Positions 7,843 through 15,181 of a stretch of 29,015 bases of DNA are shown piece after piece. The stretch comes from Yinghuangia elevatio (GTDB taxonomy: Bacteria > Actinomycetota > Actinomycetes > Streptomycetales > Streptomycetaceae). The notes under the pieces are model-generated. The model saw only the letters and a program-made list of their open reading frames with translations, had not been told where the DNA came from and made no database searches. The stretch is taken from assembly GCF_040649515.1 (NCBI RefSeq), contig NZ_JBEZFP010000122.1, positions 1 through 29,015 on the forward strand, given 5' to 3'. A program made the position numbers and the translations under genes. Position 1 is the first letter of the stretch. The number at the start of each line of letters is the position of its first letter.

Positions 7843-8955
7843 TCAGCCTCCTAAGCTGTCGAGCCGGTATGGCTGGAACGTTCCGTGGCCTGGCCAGTAG
7901 GGGTACGGCACGGTTCCGAAGTGCGCGCCCTTGCCGCCGCTTTCCTCGTACGCGAAGTAGCGCGTGTGCGCGGCGTCCGCCCACCCGGCGAAGATCAGCG
8001 TGTGTCCGGCGGCGCCCGGAGCGGTGTTCACCAGGATGTCCCCGGGCAGCAGTTCGTCCTTGTCGATGCGGTGCGACACCTGCGGCAAGGTGTCGGTGGT
8101 CAGGCCGGGGGCGGGAAGCCCCCACGCCATCGACACCAGGCCGGAGCAGTCCATGCGATGGCCCTCGAACGTGCGGGCCATGCTGTAGTCGAGTCCCAGA
8201 TCCGCCCAGCGCTTGGCCCGCCGCAGGATCTCCGAACGCCGCACGTCACCGGGCACCGCGACGCTCGCCCCCTTCGGGGCCGATCCGGTGGCACCCGGCG
8301 CCGGCGTGCGCGCGGCCCCGGAACTCCCGTCTTGGGGGCTTCGGCCGCCGGGAGCCGGGCCGTTCGCGGCCCCGCCGGCCGGCCGTTCGACCGACGACCT
8401 CGTGCGCTGCGCACCGCCGGCCCGGGGCGGCGGTCCGGTGCCCGACCCTCCCGGCGCCGCCCGGGTCACACCCGCGACCTGCGCGGCGAACTCGACCGCC
8501 GGAGAGTTGAACTGCGCGACGCGGAACGGCGGCACCTCGGGTGCCGGTGCGTCGGCACGGACCACGGCGGGCGGAGGCGGCGGGGGCGTGGGCGGCGGTG
8601 TCGCGTACTCGGACAGGGTGAGCGGAGGAAGCGGGTCGCCGTGTGCCGCGAGCGCCCGCAGGAGATCGGCGGCCAGGCGGTCGCCGGTCGTGTACTCCTC
8701 CGCGCAGGACCGCAGCAGCCCCGGCGTGGACGCGACGACGCTGTGGAGATGGGTGGCCTCCGCCATCGCGTGTTCGACGGCCGCGGTCGCCGCGGCCCAC
8801 GTGCCAGGGGAGTCGGTCCGACTGGCGGCGAGGTCGAAGTCGCCCTCGGCGGCGCGCAGTGCCTCGCGCGCCGCTTCCAGGCCGGGTACCGCGGCGTCGA
8901 ACCCGGCGGCGAGGCCGGACAGTTCCTGGGGCGAGATACGAATCGGCGGATTCAA
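7843..8955 (-). CDS. C40 (NlpC/P60) peptidase with WXG100-like N-terminal domain
   Basis: The 370-aa product has three parts. Residues 5-105 are an alpha-helical hairpin like ESX/type VII targeting domains, with W53 in the turn (SPGTWAAA) and Y88-T-T-G-D92, which matches the YxxxD/E secretion signal. Residues 106-245 are a proline/glycine/alanine-rich linker, including a run of prolines near 118-130. The C-terminal 110 residues are an NlpC/P60 cysteine-peptidase domain with C270 (MDCSGLVSMAW) and H318 (AGHTLIFAGW), a peptidoglycan-hydrolase fold. There is no classical signal peptide. I chose TTG at 8955 because AGGAGG lies seven bases upstream; longer reading would run into the palindromic element. 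It is probably cotranscribed with the WXG100 gene upstream. Cell-wall hydrolase or exported effector are both possible. Confidence 0.85.
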   Translation of the reverse strand: MNPPIRISPQELSGLAAGFDAAVPGLEAAREALRAAEGDFDLAASRTDSPGTWAAATAAVEHAMAEATHLHSVVASTPGLLRSCAEEYTTGDRLAADLLRALAAHGDPLPPLTLSEYATPPPTPPPPPPAVVRADAPAPEVPPFRVAQFNSPAVEFAAQVAGVTRAAPGGSGTGPPPRAGGAQRTRSSVERPAGGAANGPAPGGRSPQDGSSGAARTPAPGATGSAPKGASVAVPGDVRRSEILRRAKRWADLGLDYSMARTFEGHRMDCSGLVSMAWGLPAPGLTTDTLPQVSHRIDKDELLPGDILVNTAPGAAGHTLIFAGWADAAHTRYFAYEESGGKGAHFGTVPYPYWPGHGTFQPYRLDSLGG

Positions 8956-9010
8956 CGGACGACCTCCTGACGGAAGGAGCTCGGAACGGAAGGATCTCGG
9001 AGCGCCGCGG

Positions 9011-9176
9011 CTAAGCGGCCTCGGGGAACTGGGGCACATATCCGCGCTGCCCGGCACGCACTCCGCGGCGTTGCGGGACCTTGCGAGTACGACCGAATAC
9101 GAGCTTCGGTCCCGCGCCTTGCGACAGCACGCACTGGACAACGCGGAGCGCACCCCGGTTCCCCGAGAGCGCTTAG
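9011..9176. mobile_element. 166-bp palindromic element (copy 2)
   Basis: The element begins CTAAGCGGCCTCGGGGAAC and ends with the near-complement GTTCCCCGAGAGCGCTTAG. Arms 9011-9080 and 9109-9176 fold back along their whole length: by hand alignment about two thirds of positions pair, and many of the others are transitions. TA stands at both tips (9012-9013, 9174-9175). The core 9071-9121 matches 44 of 51 bases of the copy at 7377-7427, while the outer arms are unrelated to that copy. It fills the gap between the WXG100 stop and the C40 ribosome-binding site, so it would be transcribed within their mRNA. Confidence 0.65.
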
Positions 9177-9207
9177 GCCCGCTTACGCACTGGGTGAGTG
9201 CGTCGGA

Positions 9208-9486
9208 TCACGGCCGGGCGCGAGCGGCCGCGACGGCTTCGGCGTGCGCTTCCAGGCGTATGGCCGCCACCCGCAACGCCGACGACGTGGCGATGCGTGA
9301 CGCGTCGGTGGCCCCCGCGTACGAACGGAAGGCGGCCGCGGCGGTGCCGGACCACTGGGTCAGGGCCGACCGGACACCGGCCGCGAGCGTCACGGCGTCG
9401 TTGTCGATACGGGTCGCGGCGACCGCCAGCGCATGCGCGCGGGCGCTGATCCGGGCGGGATCGGCGGACGACGAAATCTCGGTCAT
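9208..9486 (-). CDS. WXG100 (ESAT-6-like) protein
   Basis: A 92-aa, almost entirely helical, alanine-rich protein with the WXG turn W45-S-G47 (ALTQWSGTAAAAF) between two helices, the mark of WXG100 proteins exported by type VII (ESX) secretion as dimers. ATG 9486 is preceded by GGAGG at a good distance. The C-terminus (EAVAAARARP) lacks the YxxxD/E secretion signal; that signal is found in the protein encoded next on the same strand (C40 peptidase), suggesting the two form an export pair. Tandem 8-bp and 7-bp repeats occupy its upstream region. No ESX core genes (EccC, EccD) are in the window. Confidence 0.85.
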   Translation of the reverse strand: MTEISSSADPARISARAHALAVAATRIDNDAVTLAAGVRSALTQWSGTAAAAFRSYAGATDASRIATSSALRVAAIRLEAHAEAVAAARARP

Positions 9487-9537
9487 GGAAGCCTCCTTCG
9501 GCGAAGCGGTGACGGGCGGGGTGCTTCTGCGGGTGTG

Positions 9538-9592
9538 CTGCCGTACTGCCGTACTGCCGTACTGCCGTACTGCCGTACTGCCGTACTGCCGT
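9538..9592. repeat. 8-bp tandem repeat upstream of the WXG100 gene
   Basis: The unit CCGTACTG is repeated six times exactly (9541-9588) with partial units on both sides, 52-106 bp upstream of the WXG100 start. Perfect short repeats of this kind are prone to replication slippage. The stretch 9487-9907 holds no gene; it contains this repeat, a second one at 9655 and the regulatory region of the next plus-strand gene. Confidence 0.95.
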
Positions 9593-9654
9593 GATGGGCA
9601 ATCAACTGCGCGATCACCGCGCAAAGAACTGCGGTGCTGCTGCCCTGTTCTCCG

Positions 9655-9709
9655 TGCTGCCTGCTGCCTGCTGCCTGCTGCCTGCTGCCTGCTGCCTGCT
9701 GCCTGCTGC
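9655..9709. repeat. 7-bp tandem repeat upstream of the WXG100 gene
   Basis: The unit CTGCTGC is repeated seven times exactly (9661-9709), with a partial unit before it, 169-223 bp upstream of the WXG100 start. It differs from the 8-bp array only 63 bp away, though both contain CTGCC words. It is non-coding as far as I can see. Confidence 0.95.
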
Positions 9710-9860
9710 CGTGTCGCGGTGCTCCCGTGCTGCGGTCCTGCGGTCCTGTGGTTCTCGGGGACCGCTTTTCGCGGCCGTGACTCCATGGTCGGCGGCATCG
9801 CGGTCCGCCGCAGGGCCCAGGCTCGAATCTGTGGAAGACGCGGATAGTTGCCCCAGGACG

Positions 9861-9901
9861 GTGGAAAACGTTTCCACGCCGGGAGCGCCGAGTCGTATCC
9901 T
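9861..9901 (+). promoter_or_regulatory. Operator-like palindrome and -10 of the sterol-carrier-like gene
   Basis: The inverted repeat GTGGAAA-ACG-TTTCCAC at 9861-9877 ends next to where a -35 would be. TATCCT at 9896-9901 is a plausible -10, only six bases before the ATG at 9908. With no ribosome-binding site visible, transcription probably starts at or next to the ATG (leaderless). The palindrome is a candidate repressor site; the protein is unknown. Confidence 0.45.
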
Positions 9902-9907
9902 CCGGCC

Positions 9908-10696
9908 ATGCCTGCCGCCGCGCGTACCCCCGCGATCCGTCCCGTCGACCCCGCCCGCGTGCGGGCCGCATTGGCGGCCGAATGGCAGGCCCTCGCGGAC
10001 TTCACCGACGCACTGGAGTCGGCGCGGCTCAAGGACCCGTCCGGACTCACCGGCTGGACCCTCGCCGACCTCGTCGGGCACATCGCCGCCGGCGTCGAGG
10101 CCGTGCCCCGCTGGCTCGGGCAGCCCGAGCCGACCGGCCCGCCCATCACCGTCGAGCAGTGGGCGGGCGGCACCGCCGCGGCCGCCGAGGCGATCTCCGA
10201 TCTGGCGCAGGAGATGGCCGAGGCAGGCAAGACCCCGCGCGACTACGTCGAGGACGCGACTCGGCTCGTCGCCGAGACACCCGACACCCGGGTGAGCGTC
10301 ACTCGTATCGGTCCCATGCGCGTCCCGGACATGCTCGTCACGCGCCTCATCGAGGCCGTCGTGCACGCCGACGACCTGGAGCGGGCCACCGGCGCGGCCT
10401 TCCCGCACGACCGGCAGGCACTCGCGGTCGTGACCAGGGTCCTCGCCGACATCCTGGCCGTCCGGGCGCCCGGCTATTCGGTCGAGGTGCGGGTCCCGCC
10501 ATTCGCCGTCGTGCAATGCGTCACAGGCCCGAAGCACACCCGGGGGACTCCGCCGAACGTCGTCGAGAGCGATCCGCGCACCTGGCTCCGACTCGCCGCA
10601 GGCCGTGTGACCTGGGAAGACACCGTCGACGACGGCAGCGTGCGGGCCAGCGGGGAACGCGCCGACCTGTCCGGGTGGCTGCCGCTGTTGGGGTGA
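9908..10696 (+). CDS. Sterol-carrier / maleylpyruvate isomerase-like family protein
   Basis: The 262-aa product has an N-terminal DinB-like four-helix domain of the mycothiol-dependent maleylpyruvate isomerase family (residues about 15-165). Marks are WTLADLVGHIAAGVEAVPRW, with a His in the metal-ligand region, and RLIEAVVHADDLERATG, with a second His. The C-terminal 90 residues (VRVPPFAVVQCV ... DPRTWLRLAAGRVTWED ... LSGWLPLL) resemble a sterol-carrier-type domain. Members are regularly found just before purF in Streptomyces, but the reaction is not established. Mycothiol-linked chemistry is family knowledge, not shown here. ATG 9908 is favoured by the -10 six bases upstream; a TTG at 9848 is possible but would put a palindrome inside the gene. 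Confidence 0.8.
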   Translation: MPAAARTPAIRPVDPARVRAALAAEWQALADFTDALESARLKDPSGLTGWTLADLVGHIAAGVEAVPRWLGQPEPTGPPITVEQWAGGTAAAAEAISDLAQEMAEAGKTPRDYVEDATRLVAETPDTRVSVTRIGPMRVPDMLVTRLIEAVVHADDLERATGAAFPHDRQALAVVTRVLADILAVRAPGYSVEVRVPPFAVVQCVTGPKHTRGTPPNVVESDPRTWLRLAAGRVTWEDTVDDGSVRASGERADLSGWLPLLG

Positions 10697-10720
10697 ACCA
10701 CGGCCCCCGACAGCCTCGCG

Positions 10721-10726
10721 TAGACT
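10721..10726 (+). promoter_or_regulatory. Putative purF -10 element (leaderless)
   Basis: TAGACT lies seven bases upstream of the GTG start at 10734, so the transcript would begin at the start codon. No ribosome-binding site is visible in the 37-bp gap after the preceding gene. The -35 region is poor. This gives purF its own transcription start in addition to possible read-through. Confidence 0.5.
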
Positions 10727-10733
10727 CGACCGC

Positions 10734-12290
10734 GTGCCACGTGGCGACGGACGACTCAACCACGATCTCTTCCCCGGCGAGAAGGGCCCGCAGGACGCCT
10801 GCGGCGTCTTCGGCGTCTGGGCCCCCGGCGAAGAGGTCGCGAAACTTACCTATTTCGGGCTCTACGCACTGCAGCACCGCGGGACGGAATCCGCCGGTAT
10901 CGCGGTGAGCAACGGCTCCCAGATCCTCGTCTTCAAGGACATGGGCCTGGTGTCCCAGGTCTTCGACGAGGCGACCTTGGGATCGTTGCGCGGCCACATG
11001 GCCGTCGGACACGCCCGCTACTCCACCACCGGTTCCTCGGTCTGGGAGAACGCCCAGCCGACCTTCCGGGCCACCGCGACGGGCAGCATCGCCCTCGGCC
11101 ACAACGGCAATCTCACCAACACCGGTGAGCTGGCCCGCATGGTCGCGGAGCAGGGCCCGGACCGCGGTGAGCTCAACTACCCCTACCAAGGCCGAATCGA
11201 GGCCACCAGCGACACCGATCTGCTGGCCTCCCTCCTCGCGGGTCGTCCCGACCTGTCGCTGGAGGAGACCGCCATGCAGATCCTGCCCAAGCTCAAGGGC
11301 GCGTTCTCGCTGGTCTTCATGGACGAGGGCACGCTGTACGCGGCCCGCGATCCGCAGGGCATCCGCCCGCTCGTGCTCGGCCGCCTGGAGCGCGGCTGGG
11401 TCGCCGCGAGCGAGACCGCCGCACTCGACATCGTGGGCGCGTCGTTCATCCGCGAGATCGAGCCGGGCGAGCTGGTCGCCATCGACGAGCACGGCCTGCG
11501 CACCCAGCGGTTCGCCAAGGCCGAGCCCAAGGGCTGCGTGTTCGAGTACGTCTACCTCGCCCGCCCCGACACCTCGATCGCCGGCCGCGGGGTGCACGCG
11601 GCACGTGTCGAGATGGGCCGCCGCCTCGCGAAGGAAGCCCCGGTCGAAGCCGACCTGGTCATGCCGACCCCGGAGTCCGGGACCCCGGCGGCGATCGGGT
11701 ACGCCGAGGCGTCCGGCATCCCGTTCGGCCAGGGCCTGGTCAAGAACTCGTACGTCGGGCGCACCTTCATCCAGCCGAGCCAGACCATCCGCCAGCTCGG
11801 CATCCGCCTCAAGCTCAACCCGCTGCGCGAGGTCATCGCCGGCAAGCGCCTCGTCGTCGTCGACGACTCGATCGTGCGCGGCAACACGCAGCGCGCCCTC
11901 GTGCGCATGCTGCGTGAAGCCGGTGCGGCCGAGGTGCACGTGCGCATCTCGTCCCCGCCCGTGAAGTGGCCGTGCTTCTTCGGCATCGACTTCGCGACGC
12001 GCGCCGAGCTGATCGCGAACGGCCTGTCGGTCGACGAGATCGCCAAGTCGCTCGGTGCGGACTCGCTCGCGTACATCTCGATCGACGCGATGGTCGAGGC
12101 GACCACAATTCCCAAGGACAACCTGTGCCGGGCGTGCTTCGACGGGGTCTACCCGATCGAGCTGCCCGACCCGGAGCGCCTGGGCAAGCACCTCCTGGAA
12201 GGCCTGGAGCAGGCCGTGCGCAGCGATGTGGACGGCGTCCAGTCCCTTCTCGGGGGCGCGGGCGCGGAAGACGCCCTGCGCCGCCCGTAG
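10734..12290 (+). CDS. purF: Amidophosphoribosyltransferase PurF
   Basis: First committed enzyme of purine synthesis, 518 aa, converting PRPP and glutamine to phosphoribosylamine. The N-terminal Ntn glutaminase starts at C23 (DACGVFGVW) after a propeptide that would be removed. LYALQHRGTESAGIAV and GHARYSTTGSS are glutaminase motifs. The phosphoribosyltransferase half carries the PRPP loop VVVDDSIVRGNT near 372. Cysteines 268, 414, 465 and 468 match the positions of the 4Fe-4S ligands in the B. subtilis-type enzyme. GTG at 10734 is supported by the promptly upstream -10 and by family length. purM follows after a 94-bp gap with a hairpin. Confidence 0.97.
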   Translation: MPRGDGRLNHDLFPGEKGPQDACGVFGVWAPGEEVAKLTYFGLYALQHRGTESAGIAVSNGSQILVFKDMGLVSQVFDEATLGSLRGHMAVGHARYSTTGSSVWENAQPTFRATATGSIALGHNGNLTNTGELARMVAEQGPDRGELNYPYQGRIEATSDTDLLASLLAGRPDLSLEETAMQILPKLKGAFSLVFMDEGTLYAARDPQGIRPLVLGRLERGWVAASETAALDIVGASFIREIEPGELVAIDEHGLRTQRFAKAEPKGCVFEYVYLARPDTSIAGRGVHAARVEMGRRLAKEAPVEADLVMPTPESGTPAAIGYAEASGIPFGQGLVKNSYVGRTFIQPSQTIRQLGIRLKLNPLREVIAGKRLVVVDDSIVRGNTQRALVRMLREAGAAEVHVRISSPPVKWPCFFGIDFATRAELIANGLSVDEIAKSLGADSLAYISIDAMVEATTIPKDNLCRACFDGVYPIELPDPERLGKHLLEGLEQAVRSDVDGVQSLLGGAGAEDALRRP

Positions 12291-12298
12291 CGCCGCGA

Positions 12299-12324
12299 GC
12301 GGGGGTGCGGAACCGCACCCCCGC
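12299..12324 (+). terminator. Hairpin between purF and purM
   Basis: A perfect 12-bp inverted repeat (GCGGGGGTGCGG and complement) is separated by AA, nine bases after the purF stop. Since purM follows in the same direction without an obvious promoter, it may act as a partial terminator or mRNA-stabilising end, setting the PurF:PurM ratio. Confidence 0.6.
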
Positions 12325-12384
12325 AGTCCGGCCCGCGAACGGGACACCACCCCGAACCACCCGACCCGAAAGGGCCGTACCGTC

Positions 12385-13443
12385 GTGACCGACAACCCCT
12401 CCTCCACCTACGCCGCCGCCGGTGTCGACATCGAAGCCGGCGACCGCGCCGTCGAACTGATGAAGACCTGGGTCGGGAAGGCCACCCGCCCCGAGGTCCT
12501 CGGCGGCATCGGGGGCTTCGCGGGGCTCTTCGACGTCTCCGCGTTCACGCGGTACACGCGCCCGCTGCTGGCCACCTCGACCGACGGCGTCGGCACCAAG
12601 GTCGCGATCGCGCAGCGCATGGACAAGCACGACACGATCGGCCGGGACCTCGTCGGCATGGTGGTCGACGACCTCGTGGTGTGCGGCGCGGAGCCGCTGT
12701 TCATGACCGACTACATCGCGACCGGCAAGGTCGTCCCGGAGCGCATCGCGTCGATCGTCAAGGGCATCGCCGAGGGCTGTGTGCTGGCCGGGTGCGCGCT
12801 GGTGGGCGGCGAGACGGCCGAACACCCGGGGCTGCTCGACCCGGACGAGTACGACGTCGCGGGCGCGGGCACGGGCGTCGTCGAGGCGGACCGCCTCCTG
12901 GGCGCCGAGCGCGTGCGCGAGGGCGACGTGGTCGTCGCGATGGCCGCGTCGGGCCTGCACTCCAACGGCTACTCGCTCGTGCGCCACGTGTTCTTCGCGG
13001 GCGCCGGCTGGGAGCTGGACCGCGACGTGCCGGAGTTCGGCCGTACGCTCGGCGAGGAGCTCTTGGAGCCGACCCGCATCTACTCGCTCGACTGCCTCGA
13101 CCTGGCCCGCCGTACCGAGGTGCACGCCTTCTCGCACGTCACCGGCGGCGGCCTGGCGGCCAACCTGGCCCGCGTCCTGCCCGGCCACCTGGACGCCCGC
13201 CTGGACCGTTCGACGTGGACGCCCGGCGCGGTGTTCTCGCTCGTCGGCGAGCTCGGCAAGGTCGCCCAGCCGGAGCTGGAGAAGACCCTCAACATGGGCG
13301 TGGGCATGGTGGCGGTCGTCGCGGCGGACGCCGTGGACGCGGCGCTCGCAGTGCTGGCCGAGCGCGGCGTACCGGCGTGGGTGCTGGGCCGCGTCGAGGC
13401 CGGTACGGGCCAGGCGGTCCTGGAGGGCTCGCACGGACGCTGA
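12385..13443 (+). CDS. purM: Phosphoribosylformylglycinamidine cyclo-ligase (AIR synthetase)
   Basis: The 352-aa ATP-dependent enzyme closes FGAM to AIR, step 5 of purine synthesis, directly using the PurSQL product. Typical motifs are STDGVGTKVAIA, DLVVCGAEPLFMTDYIATGK, the GGETAEHPGLL stretch and VTGGGLAANLARVLP. GTG 12385 follows GAAAGGG about ten bases upstream and gives the normal family N-terminus (SSTYAAAGVDIEAGDRAVE). It is co-directional with purF and ends before a strong convergent terminator. Confidence 0.97.
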   Translation: MTDNPSSTYAAAGVDIEAGDRAVELMKTWVGKATRPEVLGGIGGFAGLFDVSAFTRYTRPLLATSTDGVGTKVAIAQRMDKHDTIGRDLVGMVVDDLVVCGAEPLFMTDYIATGKVVPERIASIVKGIAEGCVLAGCALVGGETAEHPGLLDPDEYDVAGAGTGVVEADRLLGAERVREGDVVVAMAASGLHSNGYSLVRHVFFAGAGWELDRDVPEFGRTLGEELLEPTRIYSLDCLDLARRTEVHAFSHVTGGGLAANLARVLPGHLDARLDRSTWTPGAVFSLVGELGKVAQPELEKTLNMGVGMVAVVAADAVDAALAVLAERGVPAWVLGRVEAGTGQAVLEGSHGR

Positions 13444-13478
13444 CGCCGACTGGCCGCGACTTCGCGGACAGCACAAAG

Positions 13479-13515
13479 GGTCCGGGACCGACCACCAAGG
13501 GTCTGGTCCCGGACC
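13479..13515. terminator. Bidirectional terminator between purM and the DUF3073 gene
   Basis: The perfect 11-bp inverted repeat GGTCCGGGACC / GGTCCCGGACC has a 15-base loop and lies between converging genes, 36 bp after purM and 62 bp beyond the DUF3073 stop. Confidence 0.75.
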
Positions 13516-13577
13516 GATCGGGTGCTGCTACACCCCTGACACGGGCGGCGAACCGTCAGACGAGGCCCGCGACGTGG

Positions 13578-13823
13578 TCAGCGGCGGCCCGAGGGGCCGA
13601 CGTCGTCCTCGTCGTCGTCATCGTCGTAATAATCCGCATACGCCGCGTAGGGATCGTCGAGCTCGTCTTCATACGTGTCGTCACCGTCCGACTGAACCTG
13701 CGGTTCATCGGCTGACGACACGCCCAGCTCTTCGGCCAGACGGTTCAGATCTGTTCCGCCGCTGTTGTACTTCAGCTGGCGGGCGACCTTTGTCTGCTTG
13801 GCCTTGGCCCGGCCGCGCCCCAT
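13578..13823 (-). CDS. DUF3073 family protein
   Basis: The 81-aa protein has a strongly basic N-terminus (MGRGRAKAKQTKVARQLKYN) and a very acidic C-terminal half ending in a run of aspartates (DDDDDEDD), the diagnostic layout of DUF3073. The family is restricted to actinobacteria and its function is unknown; the charge split suggests nucleic-acid or ribosome contacts, which is inference. ATG 13823 has a G-rich ribosome-binding site just upstream. Its place between purM and vdh is the usual Streptomyces one. Confidence 0.92.
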   Translation of the reverse strand: MGRGRAKAKQTKVARQLKYNSGGTDLNRLAEELGVSSADEPQVQSDGDDTYEDELDDPYAAYADYYDDDDDEDDVGPSGRR

Positions 13824-14062
13824 GGCTCGACCCCCTCAACGACGGGGCTCACGGCCCCGGGTCTTGACACGCGTTCACGATCAGGGTCGGTTCATCCAGG
13901 TTCAAGAACCGGCCCGTGGAGCATTAACGGTACCTGCTTCCGCGGCGCGACGGTACGTCGCATGGGTGACAGGTGGGCGCGGACCCCGACCCGGCAATAC
14001 TGTTCCGGCTGGTCAGGGGCCTGATCATGGGTCCTTCGCCGAGGCTGACGATACCCTGTGAT

Positions 14063-15181
14063 TCAGCTTCCAAGGTAGATCCCGCGCAGACGACCCACAT
14101 CCGCCATGCGTCGTTCGGCGAGTCGGTCGGCCGCGACGGCGGGCGGGACGCCCTCTTCGTCGGCGAGTGCGAAGACCCGCGCGGTGGTGGTGCGGATGCC
14201 CGAGGCCTGGCGCTTTGCCCGTTCGAAGTCGAATCCGTGCAGCTCGTCGGCCACCTGGATGACGCCGCCCGAATTGACCACGTAGTCCGGCGCGTACAGC
14301 ACGCCTCGCTCGGCGAGCGTCTTGTCGACGCCCGGGTGTGCGAGCTGGTTGTTGGCCGCGCCGCAGACGATTTTCGCGGTGAGCACCGCCACACTGGCGT
14401 CGTCGAGCGCGCCGCCGAGCGCGCAGGGTGCGTACACGTCGATGGGCTCGCGGATGAGGGCGTCCGTGTCGGCCGCGACCGAGACGGCGGGGTAGGCCGC
14501 TCGCACGCGTTCGACCGCGGCCGGGTCGACGTCCGTGACCAGCACCTCGGCGCCGTCCTCGAGGAGGTGCCCGATGAGGTGCCTGCCGACCTTGCCGACC
14601 CCGGCGATGCCGACGCGCCGGCCGCGCAGGTCCGCGGTGCCCCAGAGGTGTTCGGCACTCGCCAGCATGCCCTGGTAGACGCCGTAGGCGGTGAGCACCG
14701 ACGAGTCGCCCGCCCCGCCCGAGTCGGGTGAACGGCCGGTGACGAAGCCGCACTCCCGTGCCACGACGTCCATGTCCTCGACGTACGTGCCCACGTCGCA
14801 CGCGGTCACGTAGCGGCCTCCGAGGGACTGCACGAAGCGCCCGTAGGCACGCAGCAGGGCCTCGCTCTTGTCGCGCTTCGGGTCGCCGATGATGACGGCC
14901 TTGCCGCCGCCGTGGTCGAGGCCCGCGAGGGCGTTCTTGTACGCCATGCCCTTGGACAGGTTGAGGACGTCCTCGACGGCCTCGTCCTCGGTCGCGTACG
15001 GGTAGAAGCGCGTGCCGCCCAGGGAGGGGCCGAGCGCTGTCGAGTAGATGGCGATGACGGCCTTGAGCCCGCTCGCCTGGTCCTGGCAGAACACGACCTG
15101 CTCGTGTCCGGAGCTCCTGCCGAACACGGGTCCCGGGGTGTGGGTCCGTGCGCTGGTGCCCGTCGTACTTGTCGTCGTCAC
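14063..15181 (-). CDS. vdh: Valine (Leu/Phe/Val family) dehydrogenase
   Basis: NAD-dependent amino-acid dehydrogenase of 372 aa that deaminates valine (and usually leucine and isoleucine) to 2-oxo acids, a source of acyl-CoA starters in Streptomyces. The N-terminal catalytic domain has GGTRFYPYATEDEAVED, LSKGMAYKNALAGLDHGGGK with catalytic lysines, and ACDVGTYVEDMDVV. The C-terminal Rossmann domain has VGIAGVGKVGRHL, VTDVDPAAVE and the late APDYVVNSGGVIQVADE. GTG 15181 is chosen because GGGAG lies eight bases upstream. The name rests on the motif set and on synteny with the known Streptomyces vdh; leucine preference cannot be excluded. A divergent gene starts about 130 bp away. Confidence 0.92.
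   Translation of the reverse strand: MTTTSTTGTSARTHTPGPVFGRSSGHEQVVFCQDQASGLKAVIAIYSTALGPSLGGTRFYPYATEDEAVEDVLNLSKGMAYKNALAGLDHGGGKAVIIGDPKRDKSEALLRAYGRFVQSLGGRYVTACDVGTYVEDMDVVARECGFVTGRSPDSGGAGDSSVLTAYGVYQGMLASAEHLWGTADLRGRRVGIAGVGKVGRHLIGHLLEDGAEVLVTDVDPAAVERVRAAYPAVSVAADTDALIREPIDVYAPCALGGALDDASVAVLTAKIVCGAANNQLAHPGVDKTLAERGVLYAPDYVVNSGGVIQVADELHGFDFERAKRQASGIRTTTARVFALADEEGVPPAVAADRLAERRMADVGRLRGIYLGS

Noticed and set aside
8956..9153. N-terminal extension of the C40 peptidase to 436 aa
   Set aside because: The extra part is translated palindromic element and repeats the same nonsense (ARIRSYSQG-type) seen antisense in the other copy; the good ribosome-binding site is before TTG 8955.
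9538..9709. CRISPR array
   Set aside because: The units are 7-8 bp with no spacers; they are simple tandem repeats. No cas gene is present.
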